NCBI GenBank assembly: GCA_029240815.1
Contig: JARDZO010000197.1
Span: 1 to 10,711, forward strand
From: Brevibacillus sp.
Lineage (GTDB): Bacteria; Bacillota; Bacilli; Brevibacillales; Brevibacillaceae
Direction of reading: 5' to 3'
DNA length: 10,711 bases
Position 1 is the stretch's first letter. Every line of letters begins with the position of its first letter. Positions 7,257 through 10,711 of this stretch are shown piece by piece. The notes below the pieces were generated by a model, which had not been told where the DNA came from, made no database searches, and saw only the letters and a list, made by a program, of their open reading frames with translations. Made by a program: the position numbers and the translations under genes.

Positions 7257-7441
7257 AGAAAGGAAGGAATGTCGAGCAGGCTACGACATTGTCGAGTCGC
7301 TCGGTTATCCTCCTTTCTCACCAGAATACCTTTAATCCCCATCTTCTCTGCCCCGCGCACGTCTGCTAGCACATTATCGCCGATCATTCATACCTCGGCA
7401 GGATGAGGGTCTCCCATGCTGCTGAGGGCGAAATGGAACAT
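7241..7441 (-). pseudogene. C-terminal remnant of a HAD-superfamily hydrolase gene, with in-frame TGA
   Basis: Read on the minus strand from the ATG at 7441, this frame encodes MFHFALSSMGDPHPAEV, then a TGA (7390-7388), then MIGDNVLADVRGAEKMGIKG and ILVRKEDNRATRQCRSLLDI, ending PSFLYSLA. The block MIGDN-x3-DV-x-GA-x3-G is motif IV of HAD phosphatases and their NagD/phosphoglycolate-phosphatase-like relatives, and ILVRKED fits the strand after it. The TGA stands where homologues commonly have Trp, consistent with TGG to TGA. The catalytic N-terminal DxD motif and the cap are absent, and the frame begins almost exactly at the response regulator stop codon (7444-7446). This is a decayed fragment, not a working enzyme. 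It overlaps the last codons of the convergent eamA gene. The assignment rests on motif recognition. Confidence 0.75.
7257..7318. other. inverted repeat just after the eamA stop codon
   Basis: AGAAAGGAAGGA (7257-7268) can pair with TCCTCCTTTCT (7308-7318) with one bulge. The intervening segment holds a smaller ATGTCG/CGACAT repeat (7269-7274 and 7284-7289). On the plus strand no T-run follows. On the minus strand the distal arm runs into a modestly T-rich TTCTTTATTC. It might act as a weak terminator between the convergent genes. It could equally be chance, since it falls inside the HAD remnant. Confidence 0.3.
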
Positions 7442-7443
7442 TC

Positions 7444-8175
7444 CTACGCATCGCGTATCATCTTGCCTTTTTGCACAGCCCAACGGTATTTACGTTCTGG
7501 ACGTCCGACTGTGCCGTAGAACGTCTCGACAGTGACTTCATTAATGGAGACGAGAAATTCGAGATATCTGCGAACGGTAGAATGACTCATGCCAGCCAGT
7601 GCCGCCAGATCGTCAGCATTCACGCTCTGCGTAGTTATCTGCATTTTGTCCCGGATGAGCTTTAGCGTCAGCTTGTCGATGCCTTTCGGGAGCATGGTGA
7701 CAGTCTCACCGGTATTGGGAAATGGAGCATGAACGGTTTTGGTAAACAGCTTGTCGACGGCTGTTTGATCCATAGTCGTATGCTGCTGCAGCTGGCGCCT
7801 GGTGCTGGCATATTGCTCCAAGGTAGACATGAATTTATCGATCATGATCGGCTTGATGATGTAGCTGTACGCCCCACCTCGTATCGCCTCTCGCACCGTT
7901 TCCACATCGTTCGCGGCTGTGATCATGACGACGTCGATGCCGCGAAAATTTTTCCGTACTTCCCGCAACAGGTCAATCCCGTTCATATCTGGCAAAAAAA
8001 TGTCCAGGAGCAGAACATCAGGAGTAACGACGTGCAGCATGTCCAATGCCTGTTTGCCTGTGGTGGCAGTGGCAATGATCTGGAAACCCTCTAGTTTGAG
8101 TGTGAATTGCTCATAGATTTTGGCAGCAACTTCGTCATCTTCTACGATCATGACGGTAATGGGTTTATCAGACAT
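7444..8175 (-). CDS. Response regulator, CitB/DcuR/DctR family
   Basis: This is the cytoplasmic partner of the sensor kinase encoded 20 bp upstream. The 243 residues comprise a receiver domain (about 6-122) with the acidic pair D13-D14, phosphoacceptor D58 in LLLDIFLPDMNG, switch T86 and K108 in the KP motif. A linker follows, then the PKGIDKLTLKLI block (163-174) typical of the CitB/DcuR/MalR group, and a C-terminal helix-turn-helix (about 187-208, DDLAALAGMSHSTVRRYLEFL) with a wing ending in GRPERKYRW. All phosphorylation residues are intact. Family members activate carboxylate transport or metabolism genes, such as citrate, malate and fumarate uptake in Bacillus. The likely target is the + strand gene starting at 10644, by inference from proximity. 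AGGAG on the minus strand (8189-8185) serves the ATG at 8175. The gene ends against the HAD remnant, and no clear terminator is seen. Confidence 0.93.
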   Translation of the reverse strand: MSDKPITVMIVEDDEVAAKIYEQFTLKLEGFQIIATATTGKQALDMLHVVTPDVLLLDIFLPDMNGIDLLREVRKNFRGIDVVMITAANDVETVREAIRGGAYSYIIKPIMIDKFMSTLEQYASTRRQLQQHTTMDQTAVDKLFTKTVHAPFPNTGETVTMLPKGIDKLTLKLIRDKMQITTQSVNADDLAALAGMSHSTVRRYLEFLVSINEVTVETFYGTVGRPERKYRWAVQKGKMIRDA

Positions 8176-8195
8176 AGTGGATTGCTCCTTTCTAT

Positions 8196-9794
8196 TTACA
8201 TGTCCCTATGCTTGGGCACAACGATGGTAAAGCGTGCTCCACCGAGGTTGCTGGTACCAATCGTGATGTGGCCATCTAAAAGCTCCATGGAGTTCTTGAC
8301 GATGGCCAGACCGAGCCCACGATTTTCGCCAGGTTTTGTTGTGACACCGCTTTCAAAGATGCGGGTCTGCAACTCCTTGGGAACACCTCGTCCATTGTCT
8401 TCGATGTCAAAAATGATGTCTCCGCCCAAATCAGTGAAGGAGACGTGGACCATCGCTTCGGAGCTTTTGTGTTCGAGAGCGGCTTCCATGGCGTTGTCGA
8501 TCAGATTGCCGAGAATGGTGACTAGCACCTTTGTATCGATATCGTCAGGAACATTCCCCAAATGGCTGTCTTGATCGATTTCCAGTGCCACTTTCAGTTC
8601 TTTGGAGCGGTTGATCTTGCCGAGCAAACAAGCCGCGATGAACGGTTCCTTTACCGAGCTCATGAAAAAGGCGAGAATATCCTGTCTCTCCTTTACCTCG
8701 TCGGTGATCATTTCTAAGGCCTTGTCGTACTCTTTTAGCTTGAGTAAGCCGTAAATGGTGTTTAAGCGGTTCAAATACTCATGATTTTGAGCCCTCATAT
8801 TGTCGGAGAAGGAGCTGATCTTCGTGATTTCCTCCGTGAGCTGTTCGATTTCGGACTCAGGTCGGAACGTGAAGACGACGCCTCGGACTTCATTGTTATT
8901 CAAAATAGGGGAGTAATCGGTAATGAAAATTTCATGTCCGAGCAAGATTTTATGATTCATTTCTTGCGTGTCGCGATTGACGGACGAAATAATGTCTCGG
9001 ATCTGTGAGCTGGCGATCGGCTTGCCTACGGTAAAACCTTCTTGAAGGAGTGCACGAGCTCGTTTATTCATGGAGACGATACGTCCCTGCATATCGACAG
9101 CTACGGTAGCGTCCCGAATGGATTCGAGGATAGCTGCTTTTTCCGTAAACAAGAACGAGATTTCCTCCGGTTCCAGTCCAAAGATCAATCGTTTGACTCG
9201 ACGGGCAATAATAAAAGCTCCAATGATTCCGATAACCAAGAGCATCATGGATAAGGCGACGACTCTTTCCTTGTACTCCGAGACCCTTTTTTCCACATCG
9301 CTCATGATATAGCCTACAGAGGAAACGCCAATCGTTTCACCCTGTTTGTTGAGTATAGGGGTTTTGGCTTTGATAGCAGGGCCGGAAATACCTGCGCCGC
9401 GATAAATGACGGAACGATTTTCTAGAAAGACAGGATCATTGCTTGTTCCCATAGGGAGTCCGATCTGATCGGGATCGTAGTGGGAATAGCGAATGCCAGC
9501 CTTGTTTCCGATTACCACGTAGCTTGCTCCCGTCGTGGTCCGGATTGACTCAGCGATAGGCTGGATTAACTTGGAGGGATCATCCGTCTCAAAAGCGGCG
9601 ATGATGTCCTCGTCCATGGCGGCCAGCTTGGCAACCGTCATAGCTTGCTGCCCGATGTAGCGGTCCAGAATGTCGTCTAATATGAAGGAAAAGAGAGCGG
9701 TGCCAATCCCCATGCTGATGAGGACAACGATAGAGATGAGCAAAACCATTTGGGTCAAGAGGCTGACCCGGATTTTTTTGCGGGTAGAGACCAT
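8196..9794 (-). CDS. Sensor histidine kinase, DcuS/CitA/MalK family
   Basis: This is a membrane sensor of external carboxylates. Numbering is from the ATG at 9794 (532 residues). TM1 is about 14-38 and TM2 about 179-197. Between them is an extracytoplasmic PAS-like (PDC) domain containing GIRYSHYDPDQIG (101-113). Next come a cytoplasmic PAS (about 218-312, ESIRDATVAVDMQGRIVSMN), the phosphorylated H338 in MRAQNHEYLNRLNTIYGLLKL, and the ATPase domain with N box LGNLIDNAMEAA (428-439), G1 DNGRGVP and G2 GLGLAIV. In CitA/DcuS, Arg and His of R-x-x-H bind ligand carboxylates, and these are kept (R102, H105). However, the usual GGD is replaced by TSN, and the second pocket arginine (R147 of DcuS, in L-R-A) is K142 here. 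The ligand may therefore differ from citrate or C4-dicarboxylates. The kinase and regulator genes form one operon with a cre box and palindromes in its promoter. Confidence 0.93.
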   Translation of the reverse strand: MVSTRKKIRVSLLTQMVLLISIVVLISMGIGTALFSFILDDILDRYIGQQAMTVAKLAAMDEDIIAAFETDDPSKLIQPIAESIRTTTGASYVVIGNKAGIRYSHYDPDQIGLPMGTSNDPVFLENRSVIYRGAGISGPAIKAKTPILNKQGETIGVSSVGYIMSDVEKRVSEYKERVVALSMMLLVIGIIGAFIIARRVKRLIFGLEPEEISFLFTEKAAILESIRDATVAVDMQGRIVSMNKRARALLQEGFTVGKPIASSQIRDIISSVNRDTQEMNHKILLGHEIFITDYSPILNNNEVRGVVFTFRPESEIEQLTEEITKISSFSDNMRAQNHEYLNRLNTIYGLLKLKEYDKALEMITDEVKERQDILAFFMSSVKEPFIAACLLGKINRSKELKVALEIDQDSHLGNVPDDIDTKVLVTILGNLIDNAMEAALEHKSSEAMVHVSFTDLGGDIIFDIEDNGRGVPKELQTRIFESGVTTKPGENRGLGLAIVKNSMELLDGHITIGTSNLGGARFTIVVPKHRDM

Positions 9795-9801
9795 CGGCAA
9801 A

Positions 9802-9809
9802 CCACCTTT
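9802..9809 (-). promoter_or_regulatory. ribosome binding site that decides the sensor kinase start
   Basis: AAAGGTGG on the minus strand ends 7 nt before the ATG at 9794. An in-frame TTG at 9800 is only 1 nt away from it, so the ATG is preferred. Confidence 0.75.
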
Positions 9810-9827
9810 GATGACAGCTCAGGATGA

Positions 9828-9842
9828 ATGAAACCGTTTACT
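9828..9842. promoter_or_regulatory. candidate CcpA cre box in the sensor kinase promoter
   Basis: ATGAAACCGTTTACT fits the CcpA-binding consensus WTGNAANCGNWNNCW at every specified position. It lies just downstream of the TATAAT of the minus-strand operon and covers the predicted start point. That is the position expected for catabolite repression of the two-component operon. The match is seen; binding is inferred. Confidence 0.65.
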
Positions 9843-9848
9843 ACGTAT

Positions 9849-9854
9849 ATTATA
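9849..9854 (-). promoter_or_regulatory. -10 element of the sensor kinase/response regulator operon
   Basis: A perfect TATAAT on the minus strand lies about 55 bp before the kinase ATG. At 17 or 18 bp upstream the sequence is GC-rich and nothing resembles TTGACA, which suggests an activator-dependent promoter. The start point would be near 9842. Confidence 0.6.
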
Positions 9855-9876
9855 TAACAATACCGCCCTACCGCCT

Positions 9877-9894
9877 TCACATTTGTGACACAAA
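9877..9894. promoter_or_regulatory. overlapping palindromes upstream of the kinase promoter (possible operator)
   Basis: TCACATTTGTGA (9877-9888) has 5-bp inverted arms. TTTGTGACACAAA (9882-9894) is a 13-bp palindrome with 6-bp arms around one base. Their centres lie at about -41 and -46 from the predicted kinase start point, where activators commonly sit. A related TTTGTGTTACAAT (10 of 13 identical) occurs at 9991-10003. The cognate protein is unknown. Confidence 0.5.
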
Positions 9895-9974
9895 GGAAAA
9901 ATGTAACAAGACAAGCTGCAATAGGTTTGCAGAAAAACTTTTGACAAATTTTCAATAAAAATTTGAACAAAACA

Positions 9975-10003
9975 TGAACAACAAATGAATTTTGTGTTAC
10001 AAT
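9975..10003 (+). promoter_or_regulatory. extended -10 promoter of the small membrane protein gene
   Basis: TGTTACAAT (9995-10003) is an extended -10 (TGn plus TACAAT). With a 17-bp spacer, TGAACA (9975-9980) is a weak -35. The start point would be near 10010, giving a leader of about 43 nt. A TTGACA at 9941-9946 has no -10 at suitable spacing. The flanking 9895-10020 stretch is strongly AT-rich. Confidence 0.5.
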
Positions 10004-10052
10004 GTGTTCATAAAAGTGAATCGTAAAACTACAAGGACAGGGGTCTTGTGTT

Positions 10053-10265
10053 ATGAATAACGATAAAAAAGCAGCAGATACACTGAAATGGATGGCTTGG
10101 ACGGCAACAATCATCGGGGCTTTGTTGTTTGTTTTTAATGTAAGCGATTTCAGATCTGAGAACTTCCCATTGATGGTATCGATCGGTTTCCTGATTGCGG
10201 GTATGAACATTTTCCTGCTGAGCACTGTCTTCCGTCTGATGAATATTCGCAAACAAGAAGTGTGA
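10053..10265 (+). CDS. small two-helix membrane protein, function unknown
   Basis: This 70-residue protein is not one I recognise. A short charged N-terminus (MNNDKKAADTLK) is followed by a hydrophobic segment at about 13-30 (WMAWTATIIGALLFVFNV). Next come a polar loop with SDFRSENF, a second hydrophobic segment at about 38-60 (PLMVSIGFLIAGMNIFLLSTVFR) and a basic tail (RLMNIRKQEV). This fits an integral membrane hairpin with both ends probably in the cytoplasm. The ATG at 10053 follows an AAGGACAGGGG-type ribosome binding site about 10 nt upstream. A promoter and a strong terminator bracket the gene, so it is a self-contained unit divergent from the sensor kinase operon. It could be a small accessory to the neighbouring sensor, but nothing in the sequence proves that. 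The rich expression signals and clear hydrophobic pattern make it a likely real gene. Confidence 0.72.
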   Translation: MNNDKKAADTLKWMAWTATIIGALLFVFNVSDFRSENFPLMVSIGFLIAGMNIFLLSTVFRLMNIRKQEV

Positions 10266-10299
10266 CAAAACGACGTACACAATTTCATAGGAAACGTCC

Positions 10300-10334
10300 C
10301 CTCTCATTTGACATATATAATGAGAGGTTTTTTA
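10300..10334 (+). terminator. rho-independent terminator after the small membrane protein gene
   Basis: CCTCTCATT (10300-10308) pairs perfectly with AATGAGAGG (10319-10327), followed by TTTTTTATT. It is about 35 bp after the stop codon. Confidence 0.92.
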
Positions 10335-10347
10335 TTGAGAGTGAATC

Positions 10348-10382
10348 AGCCCGGTGCAAATCCTTACGCACGGGGCTTTTTT
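10348..10382 (+). terminator. second, tandem rho-independent terminator
   Basis: AGCCCGGTGC (10348-10357) pairs with GCACGGGGCT (10368-10377) with one G-G mismatch. Six Ts (10377-10382) follow. It sits only about 14 bp beyond the first terminator's T-run and would catch read-through before the transporter-like gene. Confidence 0.85.
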
Positions 10383-10643
10383 GTATGTATGGGCAATTGA
10401 TCCAATTCTGGTTCGCTCTATGAACTAGAGGGTAATCATAGCAATATTATGATCAACTCGTGACTGGTTCGTGAACACTTTGTAACAGAAAAACTACGAA
10501 ATCTTGAACGAAGCAAAAAAGAAGTACAAAACGATCTTCTCTCTGATAGTATGTAAGTGCGGTCATGACACAAGTTCACCTACATTAAACATTTGAGTAT
10601 GAAGCATTGCTGTTGTTGTGTGAAAGAGGGAGGGATTAGGAGA
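10383..10643 (+). promoter_or_regulatory. upstream region of the 10644 gene with repeated GTTC/GAAC elements
   Basis: These 261 noncoding bp contain CTGGTTCG twice (10408-10415 and 10464-10471). Each copy is followed by GAAC to make inverted GTTC-GAAC pairs: spacer 7 bp at 10411-10425 and 2 bp at 10467-10476. Single TTGAAC and GTTCA elements recur at about 10504 and 10572. A possible extended -10, TGATAGTAT (10544-10552), lacks a good -35. This arrangement fits an activator-dependent promoter, perhaps of the neighbouring response regulator, but that is inference. No sigma-54 -24/-12 pair is visible. Confidence 0.4.
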
Positions 10644-10711
10644 ATGAGTGGAGGAAAAATGCTGAGGCAATTTCATTTTTGGGTCTTGGCAGCACTAGCA
10701 ACTGTCCTGCT
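10644..10711 (+). CDS. start of a secreted or membrane protein, cut by the window edge (possible carboxylate-uptake component)
   Basis: Only the first 23 codons are visible: MSGGKMLRQFHFWVLAALAT followed by VLL. A short basic stretch followed by an uninterrupted hydrophobic run looks like a signal peptide or first membrane helix. Translation may begin at ATG 10644 (AGAGGGAGGG about 9 nt upstream) or at ATG 10659 (GGAGG 4 nt upstream); the latter gives a more typical signal peptide, MLRQFHFWVLAALATVLL. The neighbouring DcuS/CitA-type kinase and regulator suggest a carboxylate-binding protein (TRAP DctP, DctB-like or TctC-like) or a permease. The visible part is too short to decide. Confidence 0.6.
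   Translation, partial: MSGGKMLRQFHFWVLAALATVL

Noticed and set aside
9877..9894. Rex or Fnr operator
   Set aside because: The palindromes contain TTGTGA-like half-sites, but the order and spacing do not match TTGTGA-N6-TCACAA or TGTGA-N6-TCACA.
9755..10288. Minus-strand open frame of 177 codons across the divergent intergenic region
   Set aside because: It runs through the kinase promoter, the cre box and the antisense of the small membrane protein gene. It overlaps the kinase start and has no recognisable features.
10464..10484. Sigma-54 promoter for the edge gene (CTGG followed by TTTGT)
   Set aside because: The GG and GC dinucleotides required at -24 and -12 are not present at the fixed 10-bp spacing, and the response regulator lacks a sigma-54-interacting ATPase domain.

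Overview
The window looks like chromosomal DNA of a spore-forming Bacillota, most likely Brevibacillus or a close Paenibacillaceae relative. This is inferred from intermediate GC content, strong GGGGG/AGGAGG-type ribosome binding sites, a candidate CcpA cre box, a Bacillus-type methylcitrate gene order (mmgE-mmgF style) and a DcuS/CitA-type two-component pair. No species-level marker is present.

Left part (1-5604, all + strand): a propionate (2-methylcitrate cycle) operon, entered in the middle. It holds the 3' four fifths of a 2-methylcitrate dehydratase gene (prpD/mmgE), then 2-methylisocitrate lyase (prpB/mmgF), an AcnA-type aconitase that very likely supplies the 2-methylaconitate hydration step, and a GntR/FadR-type regulator that is the natural candidate for local control. 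A strong rho-independent terminator closes the unit at 5564-5604. A long imperfect hairpin without a T-run separates acnA from gntR.

Middle (5605-7256, + strand): an Lrp/AsnC-family regulator followed 20 bp later by a YedA-like EamA/DMT exporter, a typical regulator-exporter pair. The leader of the regulator gene carries several ATTACGA-like elements, two of them exactly 31 bp apart. Immediately downstream, on the minus strand at 7241-7441, is the C-terminal remnant of a HAD-superfamily hydrolase with an in-frame TGA. It abuts the stop codon of the next gene and marks an old deletion or rearrangement.

Right part (7444-10711): a minus-strand operon of a DcuS/CitA-family sensor kinase and its CitB/DcuR-family response regulator. 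Its promoter region shows a TATAAT -10 with no good -35, a cre box over the predicted start point, and overlapping palindromes near -41 to -46. Divergent from it is a 70-residue two-helix membrane protein gene with an extended -10 promoter and two tandem terminators. The window ends in the first 23 codons of a + strand gene that begins with a signal peptide or membrane anchor. Its position suggests, but does not prove, that it is a carboxylate-uptake component controlled by the two-component system. The region therefore seems devoted to carboxylate and propionate use.

I found no tRNA, rRNA, CRISPR array, insertion sequence, phage gene or clearly new multi-gene system. The most notable points are the HAD remnant, the regulatory architecture of the 9801-10052 divergent region, the altered ligand pocket of the sensor kinase and the variant iron-sulfur motif of the aconitase.
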